Shown one piece after another: positions 19,425 to 28,299 of a stretch of 64,000 nucleotides of DNA. Source of the stretch: a virus; the IMG/VR virus record IMGVR_UViG_3300042691_013609, positions 57,239-121,238 of that record. One strand, 5' to 3'. The notes beneath the pieces were generated by a model. The model did no database searches, was not told where the DNA came from, and saw only the letters and a list, made by a program, of their open reading frames with translations. The stretch's first letter is position 1; each line of letters begins with the position of its first letter. The position numbers and the translations under genes are program-made.

Positions 19425-20285
19425 TTAATTATAGTATAACCCACTAATGTTCTTCCATGCTTCTTGAAAGCTATCCATAAGTATACTATCATACTTAGCA
19501 GGATACATCTTAGCTTTATTAATATCATAATTTAAGTAATGAGTAAAAGAGCAATACCTAGGTGTGAAGCCGTGCGTTGCCATTAATTTAGCCCCAAACA
19601 TTACTTGAAGTTTATACTTATCTTCAGAACTATCGTATATGTTATGAAGAGGTTCCTTTAGAAAAGATGAAGTATTTTTATAAGGTCTTTTTTTATTTGT
19701 CTTATAATCATCAACATCAACATATCTAACTCCATCTACAGTTTCAATAAAACACCTGTCTATCTGTGTTACAAAAGTTGCATTCTGCGGCATAGTGAAA
19801 TCCCACACTAGAAGTTCAGGATAATACCCATCTTCCAAATCTATTAAACAATCAAAAGCAGACTGATTATCGTATTCCTTTTTTATAGAAATAGTTTGAA
19901 ACCTATCTTCAGTAAACGGATTAATCTCGTATCCTCTTGAGTATGAAAGATCTTCTTGCTCTTTATGAAATTTAGACCCAAGTATATTTGAGTAATCCCA
20001 TTCATAAGATAGCTCATTTTTTAGATGAGTTATATCATCAGTTACAATACCTGATAAATAATCAGCCACTTCCTTTTGGTTTAGGTTAAACAACCTATTA
20101 AACTCTCCTTTAACCAGAGAATTGTATCTTTCATCACCAAGTAGAAGTTTATAAGCAGATATAGTTAGCTGATTCTCTCTGTCAAATCCTTTTGAAAAAT
20201 TACTTATAAGCTTAGTCCACCCAACCAATTTGGTTCCCGACTCTAAATGTCTATAATCGTGAGTCTCTTCAGAAAAAATTATCAT
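19425..20285 (-). CDS. PD-(D/E)XK exonuclease, RecB/Cas4-like
   Basis: A 286-residue protein with GTKLVGWTKLISNFSKGFD near the start, GSKFHKEQEDL (about 100-110), then QIDRCFIETVDGVRYVDVDD, followed by YKTNKK (about 175-201). The D-x(n)-D-x-K arrangement, with the upstream GxxFHxxxE, is typical of RecB-like and Cas4-like nucleases of phages (the PD-(D/E)XK group). It is the first gene of the leftward operon, right next to the divergent operator. Likely role: processing of DNA ends in recombination. Confidence 0.75.
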   Translation of the reverse strand: MIIFSEETHDYRHLESGTKLVGWTKLISNFSKGFDRENQLTISAYKLLLGDERYNSLVKGEFNRLFNLNQKEVADYLSGIVTDDITHLKNELSYEWDYSNILGSKFHKEQEDLSYSRGYEINPFTEDRFQTISIKKEYDNQSAFDCLIDLEDGYYPELLVWDFTMPQNATFVTQIDRCFIETVDGVRYVDVDDYKTNKKRPYKNTSSFLKEPLHNIYDSSEDKYKLQVMFGAKLMATHGFTPRYCSFTHYLNYDINKAKMYPAKYDSILMDSFQEAWKNISGLYYN

Positions 20286-20504
20286 TTTTTGAAACTTTTT
20301 TTATGTTATAAATGTTACTATATAGTAACATTTTTAGTATTTACTTAGTTCAAACAATTCATAATTAATTGATAATTAATATTTTTTGACAACTACAACA
20401 AAAAAATTATAAATTAATTACTTGATTATCAATAAGTTACAATAGTTGTTGTAATTTTTAGAAACAATTTTTGTAAAAACAGATAAAAAACGATTTTTTA
20501 TTAT
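20286..20504. promoter_or_regulatory. Divergent control region
   Basis: These AT-rich 220 bp separate the leftward DNA-metabolism operon from the rightward operon. Besides the 24-bp palindrome at 20310-20333, it holds an inverted repeat TTGATAAT (20369-20376) / ATTATCAA (20425-20432) and TTACAATAG...TTGTAA near 20436-20454. No leftward TAnnTTTG box is exact. The layout is that of a switch or operator between two transcription units. Confidence 0.6.
20310..20333. promoter_or_regulatory. Perfect 24-bp palindrome, operator candidate
   Basis: The half-site AAATGTTACTAT is followed directly by its reverse complement, with no mismatch over 24 bp. It lies 25 bp before the ATG of the leftward nuclease gene (20285), so a dimer bound here could block the leftward operon. 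This palindrome differs from the left-arm one, although both contain GTTAC. Confidence 0.85.
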
Positions 20505-20512
20505 TATATTTG
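20505..20512 (+). promoter_or_regulatory. Rightward promoter -7 box
   Basis: TATATTTG followed by CAT, an exact TAnnTTTG. The apparent TTG start at 20510 lies inside this box, which means translation must start further downstream (GTG 20528). No TTTG is found at the standard -33 distance; a TTTTTG is further upstream at 20468. Confidence 0.6.
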
Positions 20513-20527
20513 CATAAACATTTTACT

Positions 20528-20932
20528 GTGATCAATATAGTAAGGAATGAAATTAGGGATAAACAAATTTATCGGTGCACAGATAAAGTGTCTAGCGATA
20601 AGGAATACTTCTTAAAAGTAATAAGAATATTCTCTGCTGCTTTTTTAGACGGGGAGTTTCACCTTACTGATAGAGAATGTGATTTATTATACGGAATCTA
20701 TCATTGCATATCTAAAGGAGATAGAGAAATTCTTAAAGTTGATTACATAGAGAAGTATTTTTCCTCTTTTAAAGATAAAAAAACAGTACAGGTATGGATT
20801 AATAGAGTAGAAAAAAAGGGTTGGGTAACGGAGTCTAATGGAAAATATTATATAGAAGGGCAATTTGAAAAGCTCGTACAGTTTAACATAACTGGATTTA
20901 CAATAGATTTGATAAGAGATGAGATTAATTGA
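20528..20932 (+). CDS. Hypothetical protein, possible winged-helix regulator, 134 aa
   Basis: I choose GTG 20528 as start, since the -7 box ends at 20512. The protein (MINIVRNEIRDKQIYRCTDK from there) has a helical middle and a KTVQVWINRVEKKGWVTESN segment followed by GKYYIEG, which looks like a winged-helix recognition helix and wing. Being the first gene after the divergent operator, it is a candidate for the regulator that binds it. Not confirmed by a family match. Confidence 0.55.
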   Translation: MINIVRNEIRDKQIYRCTDKVSSDKEYFLKVIRIFSAAFLDGEFHLTDRECDLLYGIYHCISKGDREILKVDYIEKYFSSFKDKKTVQVWINRVEKKGWVTESNGKYYIEGQFEKLVQFNITGFTIDLIRDEIN

Positions 20933-21161
20933 TGAAATAATAACCCAAAGCGCTTACTTAGATTACGATAGCAATAGCCCAATAGAATATGTTGCATTAA
21001 GTATGGATGCTTATCTTCAGATATCTAGAGAGATCTTTGAAGAAACTGACAAAGAAGAAATAGGAGATAATGATATAGAAGATTTTCTCACAATGAAGTT
21101 TGTCTTAATGCCTACTTTAATAAGTATAGACTATAGGTTTCTAAAAGAGATAAAATTGTGA
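20919..21161 (+). CDS. Hypothetical acidic protein, 80 aa
   Basis: An 80-residue acidic protein (MRLIDEIITQSAYLDYDSNS) with an acidic centre (EETDKEEIGDNDIEDF). It overlaps the gene before it by 14 bp and the next start (GTG 21158) by four bases, so the three are translationally coupled. Not recognised. Confidence 0.65.
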   Translation: MRLIDEIITQSAYLDYDSNSPIEYVALSMDAYLQISREIFEETDKEEIGDNDIEDFLTMKFVLMPTLISIDYRFLKEIKL

Positions 21162-21670
21162 ATGTAAGAAAAAATAGCAATTATCTTAATCAAACAAAAG
21201 AGCAGATTAAAGAATCAGCTGAGTTAGTAGATATAACAGTAGAAAGTGCTGAGAAAATAATAGATGATTTTTTCCTTATTATAAGAGACTTTCTTAATGA
21301 CGAAAGGATGCCAACTTTTTATGTACCTTATCTTGGTAAATTTAGTCCAACTATAGGCAGTATAAGAAGGTCTTTGAGAATAACTTTTAAACTTTACAGA
21401 TCCGGAGCAATACCAAGACACATCGCTGTATACAGAATAAAAAAGTTTTGGCCAATAAGATGCAGACTAATAAAAGAAAAAATGGGTAATCCGCAGCACG
21501 ATAATTGGAAGAATATACCAATGAACTGGCAAAAAGACGGAATATATAAAGAATACACTGATGCATTAGAATATTATTCTAAAGGAGGCAAAGAAGAATG
21601 GGACAAGCAAAGAGGTGCTTATGATGGAAGGTTAAGAATACCTAAAACAGATAATGAATTTTGGCAATAA
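21158..21670 (+). CDS. Candidate HU/IHF-like DNA-binding protein, 170 aa
   Basis: Starts at GTG 21158, overlapping the previous stop. Residues about 22-65 (VDITVESAEKIIDDFFLIIRD, then a loop and YVPYLGKFSPTIGSIRR) resemble the N-terminal helical hairpin and first strand of HU/IHF proteins, including the LGKF turn. The C-terminal part is basic and unlike HU (KKFWPIRCRLIKEKMG). crAss-like phages carry IHF-like genes near the head genes, which is the context here. The match is partial. Confidence 0.45.
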   Translation: MNVRKNSNYLNQTKEQIKESAELVDITVESAEKIIDDFFLIIRDFLNDERMPTFYVPYLGKFSPTIGSIRRSLRITFKLYRSGAIPRHIAVYRIKKFWPIRCRLIKEKMGNPQHDNWKNIPMNWQKDGIYKEYTDALEYYSKGGKEEWDKQRGAYDGRLRIPKTDNEFWQ

Positions 21671-21680
21671 ATAAAAATCA

Positions 21681-22064
21681 ATGGGAGAGTACATTAATAA
21701 AGGAAGCGAAAAATTAAAAGGAGTTACATGGGATTATGTACCAAGGACAAAGTTTGCGGGTACTGAAATTACTTGGCAAAACAAAAGAGAAGTTATTAAA
21801 GAAAAAGCAAGAGAGTATAAAGAAAATAATCCTGAAGCCTCTACAGAAGAATGTGTAGAATGGGGAAGAAGATTTGCAAGGAAAGAACAAAAACACTTTA
21901 AATCTTACTTAAAAGGAAAAAATTCTTATTCGTATAAAGGTGGAAAATTCCTAGTAGAAGATCAAAGCAGATTAGAACATTTTATTAAAATGGCTCAAAT
22001 GTTTGAACAACAAAACGAGGAATATCAAAAAAGTTTATTAGAGAATAATCAAGAAGAGGAATAA
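21681..22064 (+). CDS. Hypothetical basic protein, 127 aa
   Basis: A 127-residue Lys/Glu-rich protein (MGEYINKGSEKLKGVTWDYV), mainly helical, ending in an acidic coiled-coil-like stretch (QQNEEYQKSLLENNQEEE). No membrane span, no cysteines that pair. It stands in a tight rightward series. Function unknown. Confidence 0.65.
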   Translation: MGEYINKGSEKLKGVTWDYVPRTKFAGTEITWQNKREVIKEKAREYKENNPEASTEECVEWGRRFARKEQKHFKSYLKGKNSYSYKGGKFLVEDQSRLEHFIKMAQMFEQQNEEYQKSLLENNQEEE

Positions 22065-22065
22065 A

Positions 22066-22659
22066 ATGGGTAAATTAGGGAAAGATTTTATATCGGAACA
22101 AGAAGTAAATTTTGCTATATCTGATTCGATTGAAACAAAAGGAATAGATGTAGAAGAATTTTATAAACAACTAGAAGAGTTTTATAAAGACGGATATTAC
22201 AAGCAAAGATTTAAAAAATGTTCTTTATCAAATAAAATAGGAATAGAGATTTTTAAATTTCAGCCAAATAGAAGTTTAAAATCAAAACTCCTTACAGTAG
22301 ATTTAACAGGATCTCTTATGTCTGTTGACAATGTTTTTGAATCAACACATATAGCAAAAGTAATTAAACTCCCAAAAGATAGCAGTAACTATGATTATTC
22401 AGAGGGTGATTTAGTTATTATGAGTTATTCAGATACTGTAGGACAAGATATTAATCCAGACTACGCATTCTTATTGCAATTTTCTCAGAGCAATATGGAG
22501 CCAAAGATGCCTAAGTCTGTTCCTCCTTTTACACATAGGTATGTAGCAAAACTTTTTGACAATGTGTTTTTACCTCCACATGAGTTTAACACAAAATCTG
22601 AAGATGTCAGCACGTTTGCTGTAGAGCCTTACAAAATAATCGGTAAATATGAAATATAA
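22066..22659 (+). CDS. Hypothetical protein, 197 aa
   Basis: A 197-residue protein (MGKLGKDFISEQEVNFAISD). The first 70 residues are helical and charged; residues 75-140 alternate as beta strands (LLTVDLTGSLMSVD, HIAKVIKLPKDSS, GDLVIMSYSDTVGQD), which gives a small barrel-like impression. No catalytic signature. It is one base past the gene before and overlaps the next by 11 bp. Not recognised. Confidence 0.65.
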   Translation: MGKLGKDFISEQEVNFAISDSIETKGIDVEEFYKQLEEFYKDGYYKQRFKKCSLSNKIGIEIFKFQPNRSLKSKLLTVDLTGSLMSVDNVFESTHIAKVIKLPKDSSNYDYSEGDLVIMSYSDTVGQDINPDYAFLLQFSQSNMEPKMPKSVPPFTHRYVAKLFDNVFLPPHEFNTKSEDVSTFAVEPYKIIGKYEI

Positions 22660-22978
22660 ATTTAATGATATTATCAATCCAGTTAAATGGTGGGCTTTTT
22701 GCAAGTTTTTATTTAACAGCGTTTTTGGGGAAAGAGTTACACCAGAAGATAAACAATGGCAATCTGAGGTTATTGTCTTCAGAGGAATAATGTGCCCAAA
22801 ATGTAAAGAAGCAGGAGCATGCATTGACTGTGGTTGTAACTGGGCTGGAAAAAGCGCTGACATGTCTTTAGAATGTAGCATGGGAAACTGGAAAGCAGTT
22901 AAAGATAAAGAAGATTGGGAAGATCAAAAGAATAAATATTTGAATGGATTAAAAATAGGTTTAGTTAAAAATGAGTAA
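22649..22978 (+). CDS. Cys-rich, probable zinc-binding protein, 109 aa
   Basis: A 109-residue protein. An N-terminal aromatic segment (VKWWAFCKFLFNSVFG) precedes a Cys cluster, MCPKCKEAGACIDCGCNW (about 48-65), which holds two CxxC pairs and fits a zinc ribbon. A late LECSMGNWK follows. Overlaps with genes on both sides (11 and 8 bp). Zinc-ribbon proteins often bind nucleic acid or the polymerase; no more can be said. Confidence 0.6.
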   Translation: MKYKFNDIINPVKWWAFCKFLFNSVFGERVTPEDKQWQSEVIVFRGIMCPKCKEAGACIDCGCNWAGKSADMSLECSMGNWKAVKDKEDWEDQKNKYLNGLKIGLVKNE

Positions 22979-23336
22979 TGTAGTATTTGATAATATGGAA
23001 TTTAACTTAGGTGATGTCCATTATAAGAGTGTAATAAACCTTGAAGCCGATTGCTTAGAAAATGCAGATAGAGTGCATTATATTAATGGAGGCTGTTGGT
23101 GCACAAAACCTTCTTTTGACGGAAAGAAGCTAAAAATAGAATTTAATGTAGAGGCGGCAGTCGGGAATCTCCAAAAAGGAGAATATAAATCTGTCCCAAA
23201 ATATGTTGATATTTATTTGGATAAAGAAGTGAACCACTACGTACCTGACCCTCATACTATGAAAATGATAAATAACCCTGATAAAGTTGTAATTAAGATT
23301 CCTATTAATTTCAGGGCACACGGAGATTTGGGGTAA
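22971..23336 (+). CDS. DUF1573-like Ig-fold protein, 121 aa
   Basis: A beta-rich 121-residue protein. GGCWCTKPSFDGKKLKIEFN (about 41-60) resembles the C-x-C-T-x-P core of DUF1573 Ig-like domains widespread in Bacteroidota (typically SCGCTTP), followed by strands (YKSVPKYVDIYLDKE, DKVVIKIPINFRAHG). There is no signal peptide, so its use is likely inside the cell or in the virion. It ends 40 bp before a terminator. Confidence 0.5.
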   Translation: MSNVVFDNMEFNLGDVHYKSVINLEADCLENADRVHYINGGCWCTKPSFDGKKLKIEFNVEAAVGNLQKGEYKSVPKYVDIYLDKEVNHYVPDPHTMKMINNPDKVVIKIPINFRAHGDLG

Positions 23337-23374
23337 TTCTCTCCACTTAGTTTTTGGTTATTTTGTCTCACCTC

Positions 23375-23413
23375 GATGAAGGGCGGTATCCTCTGCCGTC
23401 CTCATCTTTTTTT
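23375..23413 (+). terminator. Intrinsic terminator
   Basis: Arms GATGAAGGGCGG and CCGTCCTCATC pair with one bulge and one mismatch around a short loop, followed by seven T residues. It lies in the 80-bp gap after 23336 and 4 bp before the ATG at 23417, so it ends the first rightward unit and may let some transcription through to the next. Confidence 0.75.
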
Positions 23414-23416
23414 ATT

Positions 23417-23791
23417 ATGAAATCATACACAGAAAAATCTTTAAGTAAAAGGAAGGAAGAAAGAAAAGACTTCCCTGATTTCTATAAAAAACATATTGAT
23501 ATAATCAAAAATAATAAAGAGTGCTGTAAAGAATGTGGTATTAGACTACTTGGAGATGTTAGTGAAGTTGCGCATATATTGAACAAAAGCTACTTTAAAT
23601 CTGTTTCTATTAATGATGATAATGTAATTTATCTATGCGGATGGAAGCAGAATAATTGCCATGATAAATTTGATAGTGGCAAAGAAAAAGAAATGAAAGT
23701 ATTTAGCATTGCTAAAGAAAAGTTTAATATATTAAAGGAAGAAGTAAAAGAAAAAATCAATTATAAAATTTGGGATAAATATGGCAACTGA
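23417..23791 (+). CDS. HNH-type zinc-finger nuclease-like protein, 124 aa
   Basis: The start is ATG 23417 (MKSYTEKSLSKRKEERKDFP), after the terminator; the longer frame would run through the hairpin. The pattern CCKECG (about 36-41), then SEVAHILNKSYFKSVS (about 51-66), then NVIYLCGWKQNNCHDKFDSG (about 71-90) fits the HNH fold of two Cys pairs plus AH and N-C-H. Phage HNH proteins cut DNA in packaging, or are homing nucleases. The neighbour is the RecA-like gene, overlapped by 11 bp. Confidence 0.65.
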   Translation: MKSYTEKSLSKRKEERKDFPDFYKKHIDIIKNNKECCKECGIRLLGDVSEVAHILNKSYFKSVSINDDNVIYLCGWKQNNCHDKFDSGKEKEMKVFSIAKEKFNILKEEVKEKINYKIWDKYGN

Positions 23792-24785
23792 CGTTTTAGA
23801 TGTTTTAAAGAAACTAAATAAAGACAAAGCAGAGGAAGATAAAATTAAAGTAGCAAAGGATTTGCCTGACGAATATTTTGTTAGAAATGTTATATCAACT
23901 GGAAGCCCTTATTTAGATTACAGAATAAACAGAGAAATCGGAAAAGGTGGTTTAGTAAAAGGTTCTTTCAATTTATTAATAGGAGGAGAAGGATCAGGAA
24001 AAACTTCTATAGCTCTTTTAGCTGCGGCTAATGAACAAAAAGAAACTGGAAAATATGTAGTATTTTATGATGGAGAAGGGTCCATGAGTGAATCTTATAT
24101 AGAGAGATTTGGAGTGGATAAAGAACTTCTAATATATAGAAAAGGAAGGAACTTAGAAGAAATGCTTGACACAATTGAGGCTTTATCTTTAGCCGATAAT
24201 GTTGGCATGATTATAATAGATTCTATTCCTATCTTTGTATCTTCTGTTGTAGAAGAAAAAAGTGCAGGTGATAACACAATTGGAGTTGAGGCTAAGAAGT
24301 TTTCAGCCAGAATGACAATCATAGAGGGTAATTGTAGTAGGAGAGATATTTGTCTAACAGCTTTAACATTTTATACTCTTAATCCCGGAAGCATGGGCGA
24401 CCCAAGAGTATTAAAAAGAGGTGAGTGGCAAAAGTATATGTCTAATTTAACATTAGAGTTTACTAAGAAAGATTTGATAAAAGATGAAAATGGAAGCCCT
24501 ATTGGGCACATTATTGATGTTAGGACAAAAAAATCTAAACTTCAAGAGTATGACGCAAAAGATGCCTTTCAAATAAATTTTTATTATAAAAACGGATTTA
24601 ATAAATACGATGAATACGCTTCAATATTTATTGAAGAAGGTTTAATAAAACAAGGAGGCGCTTGGTTTTCTTTTGCTGATGAAAATGGAGAAGAAGTAAA
24701 GTTGAATGGAAAAAGCAAAGTAATATCTTTTTTGAAAGAAAACGAAAATCATTTTCAAACACTATTAAATAGAATTGGAAAATGA
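23781..24785 (+). CDS. RecA/UvsX-like recombinase ATPase
   Basis: A 334-residue RecA-fold ATPase: STGSPYLDYRINREIGKGGL (about 40-59), Walker A IGGEGSGKTS (about 67-76), FYDGEGSMS with the switch Glu (about 94-102), Walker B MIIIDSIP (about 138-145) and an extended loop. It follows the phage UvsX/RecA layout, and the C-terminal domain (GGAWFSFADENGEEVKLNG) resembles the RecA C-terminal fold. Role: strand exchange in repair and replication. It works alongside the resolvase and exonuclease encoded in the leftward operon. Confidence 0.85.
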   Translation: MATDVLDVLKKLNKDKAEEDKIKVAKDLPDEYFVRNVISTGSPYLDYRINREIGKGGLVKGSFNLLIGGEGSGKTSIALLAAANEQKETGKYVVFYDGEGSMSESYIERFGVDKELLIYRKGRNLEEMLDTIEALSLADNVGMIIIDSIPIFVSSVVEEKSAGDNTIGVEAKKFSARMTIIEGNCSRRDICLTALTFYTLNPGSMGDPRVLKRGEWQKYMSNLTLEFTKKDLIKDENGSPIGHIIDVRTKKSKLQEYDAKDAFQINFYYKNGFNKYDEYASIFIEEGLIKQGGAWFSFADENGEEVKLNGKSKVISFLKENENHFQTLLNRIGK

Positions 24786-25213
24786 GAGAGCTAAAAGATA
24801 TACTTGAAGATTTTGATAATTTAAGACAAAACTTTAGGCATTTTACTACTAAAGGGGATGGGAATAGAATAACTCTAATTGAATATCAAGGAAGGTTTGT
24901 AGACTTAAAATCTGATTTAACATATTGGAAATCGCATTTTTTAAATGAGTGGACTAGAAGGGACGATAAAGCTGCCACAGCTATAAAATATAGGTTAGCT
25001 GGAGCAATTAGCAGAGGCGAGTACACAGACCACACAGGAAAACTATTAGACAAATGTTCATTATCGATTGCTGAAAAAATAGCTGCCGGTACAAAAGAGT
25101 ATCAAGAATTTATTCAGCAAAGATCTCATTATAAAGAATACGCTTCAAATATTTCTGACAGAAGAGAAGATATTTTAAGTTATATAAACGAAATAAAGGA
25201 CAGACTAAAGTAA
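24782..25213 (+). CDS. Hypothetical helical protein, 143 aa
   Basis: A 143-residue helical protein (MRELKDILEDFDNLRQNFRH) with a central TYWKSHFLNEWTRRDDKAAT and a C-terminal coiled coil (YASNISDRREDILSYINEIKD). It overlaps the RecA-like stop by 4 bp (ATGA), so the two are coupled and may act together. Not recognised. Confidence 0.6.
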   Translation: MRELKDILEDFDNLRQNFRHFTTKGDGNRITLIEYQGRFVDLKSDLTYWKSHFLNEWTRRDDKAATAIKYRLAGAISRGEYTDHTGKLLDKCSLSIAEKIAAGTKEYQEFIQQRSHYKEYASNISDRREDILSYINEIKDRLK

Positions 25214-25225
25214 AAACACTAAGTA

Positions 25226-25420
25226 ATGAAACTGCACATTTACTCATCTAAAAATTTTCAAAACTGGTATTCTGATGAGCAGGAAATACCAGATAAATAT
25301 TGCGTTGATAGTGATTGTGTAATTACTGTAAAAAGAAGAGAATTTTGCCCAAAGGAATGCGAATTAGATCGACCCTTTGGGCAAAATGCTTATGAGAAAT
25401 CTTGTTGTAAAAATTGCTAG
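25226..25420 (+). CDS. Small Cys-rich protein, 64 aa
   Basis: A 64-residue protein with seven cysteines (YCVDSDCVIT, RREFCPKECEL, KSCCKNC). The spacing is irregular, so a small metal-binding or disulfide-linked fold is possible. It sits between the coupled helical protein and the candidate small terminase. Not recognised. Confidence 0.55.
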   Translation: MKLHIYSSKNFQNWYSDEQEIPDKYCVDSDCVITVKRREFCPKECELDRPFGQNAYEKSCCKNC

Positions 25421-25423
25421 AAT

Positions 25424-25942
25424 ATGACACCAATAAGGGTAAAGGATATAACTAAAGACTTTTGGAATCAGAACCAGCAACTTTCTATAATGGCTCCGTT
25501 CTCTGATTTTAAAAAGGAAAAGAATTCTTCAAAAATAATGATGGCTATTTATTTGATTTATGATAGTAAATCAGATTTTATAAAAGCCGGAATGACGACT
25601 GATGAAATAATAAAAGACGTAAATAAAAACTATTTAGAAGACGAAAATTTTCCGTGGGAAAACTACCAAAAAATAGTTGACGCTTATAAAGAAAAATGCA
25701 CATCTAGGCTTCATAAAAAAGTTATGAATATGCTAGATGAAATCGATGAGATAGAGAGATCAAGATCTGAGTTATCTTGGGACGACCCTAATGAGGCAGA
25801 ATTAAAAATAAAACTTTTTGATGCTTCTAAAAAATTGTATAATGAAGCAATAGAACTTCAAAAGAAATTAAACGAGGAAGTTGCAGAGCTTGAATTAGAA
25901 GGTGATTATGTTCCTAGTTTAACTGAGGAGTTTAGTTTATGA
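25424..25942 (+). CDS. Candidate small terminase-like protein, 172 aa
   Basis: This 172-residue acidic helical protein overlaps the terL start by 4 bp. Small terminase subunits usually lie just upstream of the large subunit and have an N-terminal DNA-binding domain and a coiled-coil. Here the middle and C-terminus form a long coiled coil (RLHKKVMNMLDEIDEIERSR, then KKLNEEVAELELEG). There is no clear helix-turn-helix, so the call is by position. Confidence 0.4.
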   Translation: MTPIRVKDITKDFWNQNQQLSIMAPFSDFKKEKNSSKIMMAIYLIYDSKSDFIKAGMTTDEIIKDVNKNYLEDENFPWENYQKIVDAYKEKCTSRLHKKVMNMLDEIDEIERSRSELSWDDPNEAELKIKLFDASKKLYNEAIELQKKLNEEVAELELEGDYVPSLTEEFSL

Positions 25943-28299
25943 GTTTACTAGATAGATATATAAATTTTGATAACGGTGACTTTGCTGTAGATTTATTTCC
26001 ATATAAGATAAAGAATGTAAATAATTTCTATTTCAGAGAGCACCCTAAAAACCTAAACCCTAAAACATTTTTATATAAAAAATATTGGGAAGAATTCCTT
26101 AAATGTTGTTTAGAAGGTAGGTGGGTTGATGATGATGGCACATGGGTATACATGATGCCTAAATTATTTTTTTATATAAACTACGTAGTTATATCTGATG
26201 AGGACAGGGATAAAATAAACCCAAGACTTAGAGATATAGAAATGATAATGTATACATATTTTTTATGCTCAGAAGGTTTTTCTGGGTTTGATGAAGATGA
26301 AAAATATACATGTAATAAATATGTTGGAAAAATAGAAAGTGGAGAAAAATTACAGCAATACGAACAAGAAGAGTTAGATTTAGATTTATCTGCAAAAAAT
26401 GAACTTGGTGAGTATAAAAAGTACGTAGACCCATGGACTTATTTAACAGAGACTTACTTATTAACTGATAATAGAAATAAACCTTTAGGTCAAGCATTGT
26501 ATAATAATGGTTATTACAATGTTATGTTATTATCAGCCAGGGGCGTGGCAAAATCTTTTAATACCTTCTTAGGAGATTTTTTCCATGAATGGTTATTTGG
26601 AAATGTCCGCAGATACGAAGATAGGCATAAAATAAACAATGACGTTTTATTTGGTATAACGTCTCCATCTAGCAAAGCTTTGTCTAGAACTATAGCGAAC
26701 TTGTCAAGATCTTATGTTCAAATGCCTGGACAGTATGAATTCCCTACAAAAAAGAAAGATAAAACTGTTAAGTACTGGGGTCCATTTTATAAAAATATAA
26801 GAGGTACTTGGTCTGTAAGTCAATCCGGTTCTAACATACAACATATTGTAAAGTCTAGGCAAGGTAAAGAATTGATAAACGGATCCCAAGTAAACATATC
26901 TTTAATGGGACCCACAGATTATAAAATATTTGCCGGAGACCGTTTTAGAAGAGCTTACGTAGAGGAGGTTGGTTTTGCCAATAATTTAAAGAAATTATTT
27001 GCAGCGACAAAAGATGCTATTACTCTTGGTAAAAAACAAGTTGGCCAGTTATTTATGATTGGTACTGGCGGAGATATGAAAACTATCGTAGAACCAAAAG
27101 AACTTTTTGAAAATCCAAGAGCGTACAATATTTTCCCTATACCTAATTACTGGTTAAGATCTGACGGTAAAGAATGTGGCCTTTTTATACCAGCTTATTA
27201 TAAATCTGAACAATTTAAAAAAGACGGTAATACTAATTTGTATGATTCTCTTTTTGATATTATAAAGACGAGAGAGAATGATAAGGCTATAAAGGATTCT
27301 GCCACATTTGGCATGGATATAATGTGGAATCCTATATATCCAAAAGAATTACTTAGGCCATCACATAGATCTATTATTCCTGTGCAGGAACTATCTGAGC
27401 ATAGAGAATATATAGTGACAAACGATGTTTTCAAAAAAGTAGCAGCAATAGGTTCCTTTAAGTATGATATGTCAGGTGAAATAAAATTTACACCTGATCT
27501 TGAAAAAACTTTAACACCTATACTAGACTGGGGAAGAGATAAAGATTTAGAAGACACTACTGGCGCTTGGATCTTATATGAGGATAGACCTGAGTTTATA
27601 CCAGAAGGTTTGTATTATGTCTTATATGACCCTTATTCTCAATCAGGAGCTGGTACTTCTTTGCAATCAATTCTTGTGTATAAACACAAATTTAAAGGGC
27701 ATGGAGACAATTCTTTGGAAGATACTATAGTATGCTCTTATATAGGTAGATTAAGCGATCTAGACAAGTCTTACGAGGAAGTAATAAAAGTAGCTAGATA
27801 TTTTAATGCAAAGATTTTCCCGGAAATGAATACAATGGGTTTTGCAGAATATATTGTGAGAAAAAACTTACAACATATGATGCAGAGAACTCCTATAAAT
27901 ATTTTAGAGACTATAAAAGGAAGTACACATAAAGCTCACAAATCAAGCCCGTATATTTTTGGGATAAAAGTAAACGAGGCAATGAATATATGGAGTATAA
28001 ATAAATTGGCGAATTGGTTAACGGAAGTTATTATAGAGGATGAAAATGGATTACCATTAAAAAGAAATTATCAAAAGATAAAAGATTTAAGATTACTTTC
28101 AGAATTAATTAATTTTGATTTTGAAAATAAGCAAGACTTTGACTCTGTTTCTGCACTAATGCTATTACCATTTTTATTATCTGATTTAGAAGGTTCAGTT
28201 GTAGAAATACCGTATGAGGATGATGACGATCCTTATGCAAAATACAATATAAAACCTGTTATGGAAAAAAATTTAAAAGCTAAAATTAACCAATACTGA
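25939..28299 (+). CDS. terL: Large terminase subunit (packaging ATPase and nuclease)
   Basis: A 786-residue TerL. The ATPase has a deviant Walker A, SARGVAKS (about 197-204), and Walker B with catalytic Glu, RAYVEEVGF (about 337-345). The RNase H-like nuclease has YVLYDPYSQSG (about 560-570, first Asp), IFPEMNTMG (about 625-633) and FDSVSALMLLPF (about 733-744, last Asp). It pumps DNA into the prohead and cuts the concatemer. The length is at the upper end for the family and similar to large crAss-like TerL proteins. It ends one base before the portal start. Confidence 0.9.
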   Translation: MSLLDRYINFDNGDFAVDLFPYKIKNVNNFYFREHPKNLNPKTFLYKKYWEEFLKCCLEGRWVDDDGTWVYMMPKLFFYINYVVISDEDRDKINPRLRDIEMIMYTYFLCSEGFSGFDEDEKYTCNKYVGKIESGEKLQQYEQEELDLDLSAKNELGEYKKYVDPWTYLTETYLLTDNRNKPLGQALYNNGYYNVMLLSARGVAKSFNTFLGDFFHEWLFGNVRRYEDRHKINNDVLFGITSPSSKALSRTIANLSRSYVQMPGQYEFPTKKKDKTVKYWGPFYKNIRGTWSVSQSGSNIQHIVKSRQGKELINGSQVNISLMGPTDYKIFAGDRFRRAYVEEVGFANNLKKLFAATKDAITLGKKQVGQLFMIGTGGDMKTIVEPKELFENPRAYNIFPIPNYWLRSDGKECGLFIPAYYKSEQFKKDGNTNLYDSLFDIIKTRENDKAIKDSATFGMDIMWNPIYPKELLRPSHRSIIPVQELSEHREYIVTNDVFKKVAAIGSFKYDMSGEIKFTPDLEKTLTPILDWGRDKDLEDTTGAWILYEDRPEFIPEGLYYVLYDPYSQSGAGTSLQSILVYKHKFKGHGDNSLEDTIVCSYIGRLSDLDKSYEEVIKVARYFNAKIFPEMNTMGFAEYIVRKNLQHMMQRTPINILETIKGSTHKAHKSSPYIFGIKVNEAMNIWSINKLANWLTEVIIEDENGLPLKRNYQKIKDLRLLSELINFDFENKQDFDSVSALMLLPFLLSDLEGSVVEIPYEDDDDPYAKYNIKPVMEKNLKAKINQY

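Noticed and set aside
25226-25420. Small terminase
   Set aside because: Too small and Cys-rich; the 172-residue helical protein directly before terL is the better candidate.
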